Origin: JBFKOL01 sp041628815
GTDB taxonomy: Bacteria; Bacteroidota; Bacteroidia; Chitinophagales; Saprospiraceae
Length of the DNA: 5,665 nt
Assembly (NCBI GenBank): GCA_041628815.1
Contig: JBFKOL010000294.1
Span: 1 to 5,665, forward strand
Direction of reading: 5' to 3'
Positions 1 through 5,665 of this stretch are shown here, piece by piece (position 1 is the first letter of the stretch; the number at the start of each line of letters is the position of its first letter). The translations under genes were made by a program, and so were the position numbers. The notes beneath the pieces are model-generated. The model was not told the origin of the DNA. It ran no database searches and was given only the letters and a program-made list of their open reading frames with translations.

Positions 1-260
1 ATGGTTGTCAGTTGTCAGTTGTCCAGCCTGCCTGCCTCTGGCATGGTTGTCAGTTGCCAGTTGTCCAGCCTGCCTGCCTCTGGCATGGTTGCCAGTTGTC
101 CAGCCTGCCTGCCTCTGGCATGGTTGTCAGTTGTCAGTTGTCCAGCCTGCCTGCCTCTGGCATGGTTGTCAGTTGTCAGTTGTCCAGCCTGCCTGCCTCT
201 GGCATGGTTGTCAGTTGCCAGTTGTCCAGCCTGCCTGCCTCTGGCATGGTTGTCGAGTTG
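1..260. repeat. 42-bp minisatellite, six full units plus a decayed seventh
   Basis: Head-to-tail units start at 1, 43, 85, 120, 162 and 204, with a degenerate copy from 246. Each 42-bp unit is ATG, then three heptamers of the type GTTGTCA, then the 18-nt tail AGCCTGCCTGCCTCTGGC, which itself holds GCCT three times. Units 1, 4 and 5 are identical (type A). Units 2 and 6 carry GTTGCCA as the middle heptamer (type B). Unit 3 (85-119, 35 bp) equals type B with its first heptamer removed (type C). The order is therefore A-B-C-A-A-B. The window opens exactly at a unit boundary, so the array may continue to the left. There are no spacers and no credible gene inside. The near identity of units suggests recent slippage or recombination. 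Confidence 0.95.
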
Positions 261-287
261 TCTCGATCATCTGATTAATTCGCAAAA

Positions 288-305
288 GGACCTCATAGAG
301 GTTCC
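288..305 (-). terminator. Small hairpin with short T-run on the minus strand, possible terminator
   Basis: The arms GGACCTC (288-294) and GAGGTTCC (298-305) pair with one bulged base around a 3-nt loop. Read on the minus strand the hairpin is followed by TTTT (complement of 284-287). It lies about 165 nt beyond the stop of the arginine deiminase gene, so it could end that transcript. The T-run is short and the stem modest, so this is a weak call. Confidence 0.25.
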
Positions 306-337
306 ATAAGTTAGCCTTCGTGACAGCAGGAAATTCA

Positions 338-364
338 CGACCCCGGCGAGGTCGGATATTTTTA
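338..364 (+). terminator. Palindrome with T-rich tail: terminator or REP-like element
   Basis: CGACC (338-342) pairs with GGTCG (350-354), and the plus strand then reads GATATTTTTA (355-364). The shape fits a weak intrinsic terminator for transcription entering from the left. From memory, a GC-rich palindrome followed by ATATTTNTAG also resembles dispersed intergenic repeats of Bacteroidota genomes. The two readings cannot be separated from one copy. Confidence 0.35.
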
Positions 365-404
365 GAGTTGTAAGGTTATGGAGTTGCGAAGTTGTGAAGT
401 TCTT
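365..404. repeat. Degenerate octamer tandem repeat, five units
   Basis: Five consecutive 8-nt units can be read: GAGTTGTA, AGGTTATG, GAGTTGCG, AAGTTGTG and AAGTTCTT, with rough consensus RAGTTGTG. The core GTTGT is shared with the heptamers of the minisatellite 100 bp to the left. The rest of 405-469 is AT-rich and holds only a 9-nt direct repeat, TATCGACTA, at 410-418 and 440-448. No gene is visible between the minisatellite and 470. Confidence 0.6.
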
Positions 405-469
405 AGGGGTATCGACTAAATAATAAATCAAAGATCACATATCGACTATCGCACATCTTAATTCATAAT

Positions 470-1723
470 TCACACCCCGTCTCTCTCAATCGGACACGTC
501 ATACAATGACTGCCGCCCCGGGCGCGCGAAAGTTCCGCAGAGGGCAGAGCGATGATCGTCTTTTCAAGGCTGTTGGCAAAATCACGTCGCGTGTTGGCAA
601 GGCGTAGGAATTCAGAACCGGAAAGGACATTGTAGCCGGCTTCTTCGAATTGACTCAGTGTGCGAAGGTTGCGGTCATAGGAAACACCCACACCGGGTTT
701 GAGGGCGACGAGGTTGCAACTGTCGGTCCATTGTTCGCGCTCCTGGAAAGGAGATTCTCCGTTGCCGGAAAAGACGAACTTCATATGGGGGTTGATCTCC
801 TTCAACAGGTATTCCTTGATAGAAGCAAAGGTTTTGGACTTCCCATTTGAACTGTGCATGATTATGTTCGAACCTTCGCCGTCGTAGACGATCGGTTTGT
901 AACATACCACCAAATCGGTGTCGATCAAGGTAAATAGCGTATCGATGTGCATAAAGCTCCGGTCATTGGGGATGTTGATCTGAACAATGTGTTCGACCAG
1001 TCCTTTTTGGAAAATGACATCCTTGATGCTGTCAAAGGCATAAGGGGTAGTGCGTTCACTGCACCCGATGAGCAGGTGTTCGGGAGTAAACATCATGATG
1101 TCCCCGCCTTCGGCGCTGACAACCTCATTGCGGCGAGACGGCGGAAACAGTTCGAGGTCGTTGAGATCGATGATGCGGTCTGCTTCTTTGACCGAATTGA
1201 GTGCCGGGTGGTGATTAAAAATAAATTTAGATAGCAAATTTTCCCTGTGCCGCGCCTCCCGTGCCGCCTTCGTAATAAGGATGTGGTCCTTGATCATGAC
1301 CGCTATATCGCGGGTGAACATATAGTTGGGAATGGGGTCGAAAAGGATTCGGTCGTCTTCGTGGAGGTAGCCTGTGATCAACAGTTTGCTCAGATCGGCA
1401 GGAGGCAGGTTTTTCAGATAGCGGCTGTAGGATTTGGGCAGCTCCTCAAAGTCGAGGATCTCGTCGATCAACAGGTCGTCCAGATCTGAGCATCCCGCAA
1501 TCGATTGCTCGAGTAGGTCCTGGACTTCCAGTACATTTTTCTCGCCAACAAAGGTGTTGAGAATGCGAAGGAAAAGGTAATATTCCTCGTACATGAGCGG
1601 GTAAAAGACGATATCGTCGAAAAGCAATTCTTCGGAGCGCTTTGGAGAAATCCTCGAGATACCTTCGTCGGGAAAGTGAACGATGACTTTATTGAGTTTG
1701 CCTATTTCGTTGTCGACGTACAT
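470..1723 (-). CDS. arcA: Arginine deiminase
   Basis: This enzyme hydrolyses L-arginine to L-citrulline and ammonia (EC 3.5.3.6), the first step of the cytoplasmic arginine deiminase pathway. The 417-aa product is the usual family length. Visible motifs are PNYMFTRD (132-139), EGGD (205-208), SERT (222-225), MHIDTLFTLID (258-268), EREQW (327-331) and RARGGSHCMTCPI (400-412). Compared with the P. aeruginosa enzyme (Asp166, Glu224, His278, Asp280, Cys406), the catalytic set is Asp139, Glu205, His259, Asp261 and nucleophile Cys407. Substrate-binding arginines match at Arg158, Arg224 and Arg402. A helical segment at about 40-120 fits the helical insert that separates true deiminases from other amidinotransferases. 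About 20 extra residues precede the C-terminal cysteine motif (about 367-389). The ATG at 1723 lies just below a good promoter. No arcB, arcC or arcD is nearby, so the gene may be solitary. A related guanidino-group hydrolase is the main alternative. Confidence 0.92.
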   Translation of the reverse strand: MYVDNEIGKLNKVIVHFPDEGISRISPKRSEELLFDDIVFYPLMYEEYYLFLRILNTFVGEKNVLEVQDLLEQSIAGCSDLDDLLIDEILDFEELPKSYSRYLKNLPPADLSKLLITGYLHEDDRILFDPIPNYMFTRDIAVMIKDHILITKAAREARHRENLLSKFIFNHHPALNSVKEADRIIDLNDLELFPPSRRNEVVSAEGGDIMMFTPEHLLIGCSERTTPYAFDSIKDVIFQKGLVEHIVQINIPNDRSFMHIDTLFTLIDTDLVVCYKPIVYDGEGSNIIMHSSNGKSKTFASIKEYLLKEINPHMKFVFSGNGESPFQEREQWTDSCNLVALKPGVGVSYDRNLRTLSQFEEAGYNVLSGSEFLRLANTRRDFANSLEKTIIALPSAELSRARGGSHCMTCPIERDGV

Positions 1724-1739
1724 AGTAAGAATTGAGCTA

Positions 1740-1767
1740 CAAACTTAGCGAAAGAGATAGTTATCAA
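1740..1767 (-). promoter_or_regulatory. Bacteroidota-type promoter for the arginine deiminase gene
   Basis: On the minus strand TTG (complement of 1765-1767) is followed after exactly 17 nt by TAAGTTTG (complement of 1740-1747). This is a perfect match to the Bacteroidota -7 element TAnnTTTG with acceptable spacing. Only 16 nt separate the -7 element from the ATG, so the untranslated leader would be very short, about 10 nt. Confidence 0.6.
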
Positions 1768-1793
1768 TGAATAGCAATCCTTTATCTATTATC

Positions 1794-1825
1794 TTGGCTT
1801 CTTTGCCCCGACGTTTTTATTTTTG
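1794..1825 (+). promoter_or_regulatory. Bacteroidota-type promoter for the plus-strand gene block
   Basis: TTG at 1794-1796 is followed after 21 nt by TATTTTTG (1818-1825), a perfect TAnnTTTG match. The predicted transcript start is around 1832, leaving roughly 25 nt before the ATG at 1858. The site is back-to-back with the minus-strand promoter, with 26 nt between the two upstream elements, so a regulator bound there could affect both directions. Confidence 0.5.
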
Positions 1826-1857
1826 ATCACTTCATTAAAAAGAATTATTCAGTGAGC

Positions 1858-2511
1858 ATGCTTAAAAAACTCAAGTCCATATTCATAGAAGAGGACCCTG
1901 CGCCTGCAGCAGGTAGCGCCAAGGTGTCCGAATCAACCAAAAAAAAGACGGAGACAAAGACCAAAGACAAAAAGGAAGAGACTCCAAAGGGTGGTAAGCC
2001 ATCGGATAAATTCATCGATCTTTTGCTTAAAGCGATAGAAGCCAATAACATCGAAGGCTTCGATTATCTTGAATACAAGCAGTCGCTGCAATCACTTGCC
2101 AAGATAGAACCAGACGAGTCCAAGAGATTCAAAAGTGCATTTGCCATGGCCCAGACGATGGGGTTGACAAAAAAAGTACTTTTCGACAGTGCCCAGCGCT
2201 ATGCCAATGTGCTTGGGGAGGAAGAAAAGAAGTTTGCCGAAGCCTTTGTAAAACAGAAAGCAGCACAGGTCACCAATCGCGAAAAGAAAATCTCTTCGCT
2301 CCAGCAAGCCATCCAGCAAAAAGAAGCAGAAATCAAAAAGCTTCAAAAAGAAATAGGGATACACCAGAAGGAGTTGGACAACATAGAGTCCGAGATGGCT
2401 AAGTCCATGGAGAAGGTCCAATCGACGCGGGATCACTTTTACGGTTCTTACAACCTCGTCCTTGACCAGATAAAGAGCGATATGGATAAAATCAACTTGT
2501 ACATTGAATAA
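1858..2511 (+). CDS. Soluble coiled-coil protein of unknown function
   Basis: I do not recognise a named family. The 217-aa product has no signal peptide or membrane helix. It begins with a short basic, amphipathic-looking stretch (MLKKLKSIF). A disordered Lys/Glu/Thr-rich linker follows (about 12-50). Next comes a predominantly helical domain (about 51-118) with a FDYLEYKQSLQSL patch, then a heptad-like coiled coil rich in K, E and Q (about 120-188), and a short aromatic C-terminal segment. The protein is probably cytoplasmic. The amphipathic N-terminus could touch the membrane, but that is inference. The ATG at 1858 was chosen; a GTG two codons upstream (1852) is also possible. It is first in a same-strand block whose next members are membrane and periplasmic proteins, which suggests a partner role. 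No promoter is visible between it and the next gene, 131 nt downstream. Confidence 0.85.
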   Translation: MLKKLKSIFIEEDPAPAAGSAKVSESTKKKTETKTKDKKEETPKGGKPSDKFIDLLLKAIEANNIEGFDYLEYKQSLQSLAKIEPDESKRFKSAFAMAQTMGLTKKVLFDSAQRYANVLGEEEKKFAEAFVKQKAAQVTNREKKISSLQQAIQQKEAEIKKLQKEIGIHQKELDNIESEMAKSMEKVQSTRDHFYGSYNLVLDQIKSDMDKINLYIE

Positions 2512-2642
2512 CTTCACAGCAGTCGGCCTTTCTTATATTCATATCGGTTTTAGAAAGGAACCAATTGTATCAGGGACTCTTGCAGGGATTTTGATGGATG
2601 CGCTGAAAACCGCATTTTTACACCTAATTACATCTAAGGAAA

Positions 2643-3656
2643 ATGGACGCTGATTACAAACCCAAATCTTTCTGGCGTCGTCCGGAAGGCGTGACAGGAG
2701 CAATCGTTCTTGGTGCCATCCTGATAGGGGGTGGATACCTCTTGGTCAATACCTTGCCTGCTATTTTAGCGCTGACTTCATCCCTGCTCGGACTAGCCGG
2801 AATGATCATCGTACTTGGTGTCATCATTTTCATGGCACTCGACTCAAAGGCGCGCGGCTTGGTGTGGTACCTATACAAAAGCCTGATGAGATGGATCACA
2901 GGCATCTTCGTACAAATAGATCCCATAGGCATACTGAAGAGCTATGTGGACGAGATGACGGCCAATCTCAAAAAAATGAATAAACAGATTCTCAAGTTGA
3001 GGGGACAGATGCACAAGCTTAAGGAGCTTATTCTCAACAACCAGAAAGAAATTCAGAACAATCTCACAGAAGCGAGTAAGGCGAAGGAAGTGAATAAAAA
3101 ATCCATGGTTATCCTGAAGAGCAGAAAAGCAGGAAGGTTGCAGGAGTCCAATATGAAGCTGGAAGACCTTTACAAGAAAATGGAAGTCCTCTATAAAGTC
3201 TTGAAAAAAATGTATGAGAACTCGGAAATCCTGAAAGAAGATGTGGCTGACCAGGTCGAGATCAAAGAGCAGGAACTGAAAGCCATGAAGGCCAGTCACA
3301 GCGCTATGGCCAGCGCCATGAATGTCATTCGGGGTGATTCGGACAGACGACAGATGTTTGAAATGGCACTCGAAGCCGTAGCCGATGACGTAAGCGCCAA
3401 AGTGGGCGAAATGGAGCGTTTTATGGAAATGTCAGAAAGCTTTATGGCTTCTATAGACCTACAGAACGGCATATTCGAAGAAGAAGGACTTCGCATGCTC
3501 GAACAGTGGGAAAAGGAAGGTTCCTTGCTTTTGCTGGATAAAAAGGAAGCCTTATTCCTTGAAGAGCCACGGGAAGACGTGCTCGACCTCAATGAGTCCA
3601 TGGTAAGCAAGGAACGGGTAGAAAGGGTCAATCAATACGATTCCCTTTTTGAATAA
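2643..3656 (+). CDS. Membrane-anchored PspA/Vipp1-like coiled-coil protein
   Basis: The 337-aa product starts with a short basic N-terminus. Two hydrophobic segments follow (about 18-36 and 40-65) with almost no loop, forming a membrane hairpin that should leave the rest in the cytoplasm. The segment IDPIGILKSYVDEM (92-105) has DP-x9-EM spacing identical to the start of the first long helix of E. coli PspA (DPQKLVRLMIQEM). It runs into a long charged coiled coil (about 104-222). A segment at 230-266, with DRR followed by regularly spaced Glu/Met residues, resembles the PspA RRQL...FE region. The C-terminal tail (about 280-337) is acidic and rich in leucine. The resemblance comes from reading by eye and from memory, so PspA/ESCRT-III-like membership is inference; a generic membrane-anchored coiled coil is the alternative. 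AAGGA sits only 2 nt before the ATG, too close for a normal ribosome binding site. An upstream in-frame ATG (2598) meets a stop at once, supporting this start. Confidence 0.85.
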   Translation: MDADYKPKSFWRRPEGVTGAIVLGAILIGGGYLLVNTLPAILALTSSLLGLAGMIIVLGVIIFMALDSKARGLVWYLYKSLMRWITGIFVQIDPIGILKSYVDEMTANLKKMNKQILKLRGQMHKLKELILNNQKEIQNNLTEASKAKEVNKKSMVILKSRKAGRLQESNMKLEDLYKKMEVLYKVLKKMYENSEILKEDVADQVEIKEQELKAMKASHSAMASAMNVIRGDSDRRQMFEMALEAVADDVSAKVGEMERFMEMSESFMASIDLQNGIFEEEGLRMLEQWEKEGSLLLLDKKEALFLEEPREDVLDLNESMVSKERVERVNQYDSLFE

Positions 3657-3699
3657 ACAATTGTAAGAATCCGTTCAGTCTAACTACTGATGCTGCATG

Positions 3700-3780
3700 G
3701 TCTATGATCTCGTCCGAAAGTGGGGCGCAATTGTCCCAGCGATATTATCAGGCTTACGTCCGAATTCAGGAGTCATAGAC
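3700..3780 (+). promoter_or_regulatory. Inverted repeats in the intergenic leader before the binding-protein gene
   Basis: GTCTATGA (3700-3707) and TCATAGAC (3773-3780) form a perfect 8-bp inverted repeat enclosing a smaller stem, TGGGG (3721-3725) with TCCCA (3734-3738, one G-T pair). CGTCCGAA occurs twice inside (3711-3718 and 3757-3764). The structure ends 46 nt before the ATG at 3827. It could be a folded leader or an attenuator between cotranscribed genes, but repeats of this size can occur by chance in 170 nt. No consensus promoter was found in this gap. Confidence 0.2.
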
Positions 3781-3826
3781 GAACTCTGTTTTAAATTAAT
3801 GACGTTATTTGAATAAAAATTCTCCA

Positions 3827-5413
3827 ATGGCAAGACGAAGATTGACCATGTTCTCCAAATTGCTCATCACTATCCTGATTGTAGGTGCCATAGTCTATGG
3901 CGGTTATTACCTCCTCAACAAGACGACACTGGGGCAAGAGCTTAAGCAGCAAAGTGAAGAAAGGATGGCCGAAAGCACTTCGGGCAGCGATGCCGTTTCT
4001 ACCCCAGGAAATACCGGGACGGACGATGTATTAAAAGTGCAAATACTACCCTGGGGAGGTTTTGCGCCGGGACTTTATTACAATGGCGGTATCAAACACT
4101 CCAGTCGTTCGAGATTTTTTAAAGATCACGGCGTAAAGGTGGAATTTGTCATCATTGACGATTTTGCTTCGGCACGGCAAGCCTGGAAGGTGGATGAAGT
4201 ACCTGTCATGACCAATACGGCTGATGGCGTCCTGTTGGAATACGAAGGAATCAAAGATTACAACCCAGAGATTTTTCTGCAGACGGACTGGTCGCGAGGT
4301 GGTGATGTTATCATTGCCCGCAGGGGCATTGGCACGATCAATGACCTCGGGGGTAAGAAAGTGGCCGTTACACCGAACACACCGTCGATGACCTACCTTG
4401 CCATGGCGCTCAATACGGCCAATATGCGCCTCAGAGATGTCCAGATAGTAGAGGCGCCCGACAATCCAACAGCGGCAACAATTTTTAACTCTGGTTCTGT
4501 CGATGCCGCTGTCGTTTGGAGCCCTTCTCATTTTGAATCATTGGAAGTTGTCAAAGGTTCTTCCATCCTACAATCCACGCGTGATGCCGCATATGCACTC
4601 GCGGGTATCTTTTATGCCAAAAGGGACTACATAGAGCGAAACATCGACCAATTCCAGGCCTTTTACGAGGGTTGGATGCGTGCGGCGGCAGAGATCAACA
4701 GTGATGAAGATAACAGGCTTCGTGCTGCAACCATTCTCGGTGAGACATTTGATCTTCCCACCGAAGACGCCATGGGCATGATGTACGATGCCTACCTTTG
4801 CACCCACGGGGACAACGTGAATTATCTCGGACTGAACAGGGATTTCCAGGGAATGACCGGATCACAGCTTCATCAGAATACAGCCAACCTGCTCGTCACC
4901 CAGGGAGTTATTTCGCCCGATATCCCGAATTTTCGCTCGATCATCAATACGAAACCCGCTCAGCGGACCAATTTGACCGGGGACATTCATGCGTCAGAAG
5001 CGGGGATTGAATTTTCACCCCCGACCGAAGAAGAAATATCGGCGCCTGCTTTGTCGACCAAGCCTGTATCCATCAACTTCAGTACTGGAAGCGCTACCTT
5101 AAGCGAAAATGCCAAGACCATCATCGATCTGCAATTTGCCGACATAGCGAAAACCTATGCGAGCAATCGTATAAGGATCGAAGGAAATACAGATAATGTA
5201 GGGGCCCGCGATATGAATATGAACCTTTCGCGGGCAAGGGCCAATGCGGTGGCCCAGTATCTCAGCAGTGCTTATGGAATCTCGTCCAACCGATTCATCA
5301 TCGTGGGCAATGGACCTGACAATCCTGTACCGGGATGTGAGGCCAACCAGGATACCGCCTGCAGGGCTAAAAACAGGAGGACAGATTTTCAGCTTGTGGC
5401 TTCCGGCGAATAA
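3827..5413 (+). CDS. Membrane-anchored SsuA/NMT1-type binding protein fused to OmpA-like domain
   Basis: The 528-aa product has one N-terminal membrane segment (about 9-30) after a basic stretch (MARRR). There is no lipobox cysteine, so it is probably an uncleaved inner-membrane anchor. A Ser/Thr/Gly linker (about 35-66) leads to a periplasmic binding domain (about 68-374) of the sulfonate/nitrate/thiamine-precursor type: LPWGGFAPGLYYNGG near 74, WSRGGDVIIARRG near 155, LGGKKVAVTP near 174 and SVDAAVVWSP near 224. The C-terminal domain (about 412-524) is OmpA-like, with EGNTDNVG, NLSRARANAV and NRRTDF. Asp456 and Arg471 sit at the spacing of the Asp/Arg pair that binds diaminopimelate in OmpA domains, so peptidoglycan binding is likely. 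Cys504 and Cys512 could form a disulfide like that in E. coli OmpA. The ligand is not predictable. ATG 3827 was preferred over an in-frame TTG at 3809. The permease gene follows after 3 nt. Confidence 0.9.
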   Translation: MARRRLTMFSKLLITILIVGAIVYGGYYLLNKTTLGQELKQQSEERMAESTSGSDAVSTPGNTGTDDVLKVQILPWGGFAPGLYYNGGIKHSSRSRFFKDHGVKVEFVIIDDFASARQAWKVDEVPVMTNTADGVLLEYEGIKDYNPEIFLQTDWSRGGDVIIARRGIGTINDLGGKKVAVTPNTPSMTYLAMALNTANMRLRDVQIVEAPDNPTAATIFNSGSVDAAVVWSPSHFESLEVVKGSSILQSTRDAAYALAGIFYAKRDYIERNIDQFQAFYEGWMRAAAEINSDEDNRLRAATILGETFDLPTEDAMGMMYDAYLCTHGDNVNYLGLNRDFQGMTGSQLHQNTANLLVTQGVISPDIPNFRSIINTKPAQRTNLTGDIHASEAGIEFSPPTEEEISAPALSTKPVSINFSTGSATLSENAKTIIDLQFADIAKTYASNRIRIEGNTDNVGARDMNMNLSRARANAVAQYLSSAYGISSNRFIIVGNGPDNPVPGCEANQDTACRAKNRRTDFQLVASGE

Positions 5414-5416
5414 CTC

Positions 5417-5665
5417 ATGGCGTTTTATCGTCTCAACCGGCAATTACAAGGCAAAAGACTCTTACTTTACGAGTTGGCAGGCTTTGCCTTGATTCTCCTC
5501 GTTTGGTTCTTAATAACATTGGGAGAACAACCCCTGATCACCAAAGGGATACTTCCTTCTCCCAGCCAAGTAATCAATGCCTTTGGAGAACTGTTTACCA
5601 ATAATGGACTGGTGCCCAATTTCTTTTACTCTCTGGGGCTGAACCTGGGAGGGTATGTCGAGGCC
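5417..5665 (+). CDS. ABC transporter permease, SsuC/TauC type (5' part only)
   Basis: An open frame begins at ATG 5417, 3 nt after the stop of the binding-protein gene, and runs 83 codons to the window edge without a stop. A basic N-terminus precedes a hydrophobic helix (about 18-36, ELAGFALILLVWFLITLG). The motif ILPSPSQVINAFGEL (about 46-60) follows, a hallmark of sulfonate/taurine/nitrate-type permeases (binding-protein-dependent transport inner-membrane component). The last residues (FYSLGLNLGGYVEA) enter the next membrane segment. The tight spacing indicates translation together with the binding protein, whose SsuA-like domain is the expected partner of this permease class. The ATP-binding subunit is not in the window. 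The gene is cut by the window, not broken as far as can be seen. Confidence 0.88.
   Translation, partial: MAFYRLNRQLQGKRLLLYELAGFALILLVWFLITLGEQPLITKGILPSPSQVINAFGELFTNNGLVPNFFYSLGLNLGGYVEA

Noticed and set aside
1..260. CRISPR array
   Set aside because: Units are contiguous with no unique spacers, and no cas gene is present.
1..309. Three overlapping open frames with Cys/Leu/Pro repeats across the minisatellite
   Set aside because: They exist because the 42-bp unit is a multiple of three and lacks stops. The 35-bp unit shifts the frame so the same peptides reappear in other frames, and there is no start signal or recognisable fold.
650..1489. Plus-strand open frames at 650-850, 699-887, 947-1234 and 1247-1489
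   Set aside because: All lie antisense inside the well-supported arginine deiminase gene and resemble no protein family.
2092..3631. Minus-strand open frames at 2092-2517, 2654-2932, 2871-3299 and 3296-3631
   Set aside because: They are complements of the coiled-coil genes. Their Phe/Leu or Ser richness is what lysine/glutamate or polar codons give on the opposite strand.
3809..3826. TTG start six codons upstream for the binding-protein gene
   Set aside because: It is in frame, but the ATG at 3827 directly precedes the basic and membrane-anchor segment, and TTG is a rarer start. It cannot be fully excluded.
3827..3916. Lipoprotein or cleaved signal peptide on the binding protein
   Set aside because: No cysteine follows the hydrophobic segment and no clear small-residue cleavage site is seen; a retained anchor fits better.
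4046..5443. Open frames antisense or out of frame at 4046-4531, 4568-4807, 4798-5010 and 5099-5443
   Set aside because: They overlap the binding-protein/OmpA fusion, whose domain motifs run continuously through the whole region.
5244..5492. Plus-strand open frame crossing the stop of the binding-protein gene
   Set aside because: It overlaps the OmpA domain and the start of the permease, both of which have recognisable motifs in other frames.

Overview
The window looks like chromosomal DNA of a Bacteroidota bacterium, possibly a Saprospirales/Lewinella-type genome (inference). The evidence is: two sites matching the Bacteroidota promoter pattern TTG-N17-23-TAnnTTTG, weak or absent Shine-Dalgarno sequences, and intergenic DNA full of 7-8 nt tandem repeats.

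Layout. Positions 1-469 hold no credible gene. They contain a 42-bp minisatellite (six full units, 1-245, plus a decayed seventh), then two small hairpins (288-305 and 338-354), then an octamer repeat (365-404). Positions 470-1723 (minus strand) encode a complete arginine deiminase with every catalytic residue recognisable. A 134-bp divergent region (1724-1857) carries back-to-back promoter-like sites. From 1858 onward all genes are on the plus strand: a soluble lysine/glutamate-rich coiled-coil protein of no recognised family (1858-2511); a protein with two N-terminal membrane helices followed by a long coiled coil resembling PspA/Vipp1 (2643-3656); an inner-membrane-anchored SsuA/NMT1-type substrate-binding domain fused to an OmpA-like peptidoglycan-binding domain (3827-5413); and, 3 nt later, the 5' end of an SsuC/TauC-type ABC permease (5417 to the window edge).

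How the genes may work together. The fused binding protein and the permease are almost certainly one transporter. Because the binding domain is held by a membrane helix at one end and by a peptidoglycan-binding domain at the other, it is not an ordinary diffusible scavenging protein. The two preceding genes encode a membrane-bound PspA-like coiled coil and a soluble coiled coil, so the plus-strand block may be an undescribed envelope-associated system that couples an ABC transporter to membrane or cell-wall state. That is inference from domain content and gene order. The ATPase and any further members would lie beyond the right edge. The arginine deiminase is divergently transcribed and probably functionally separate.
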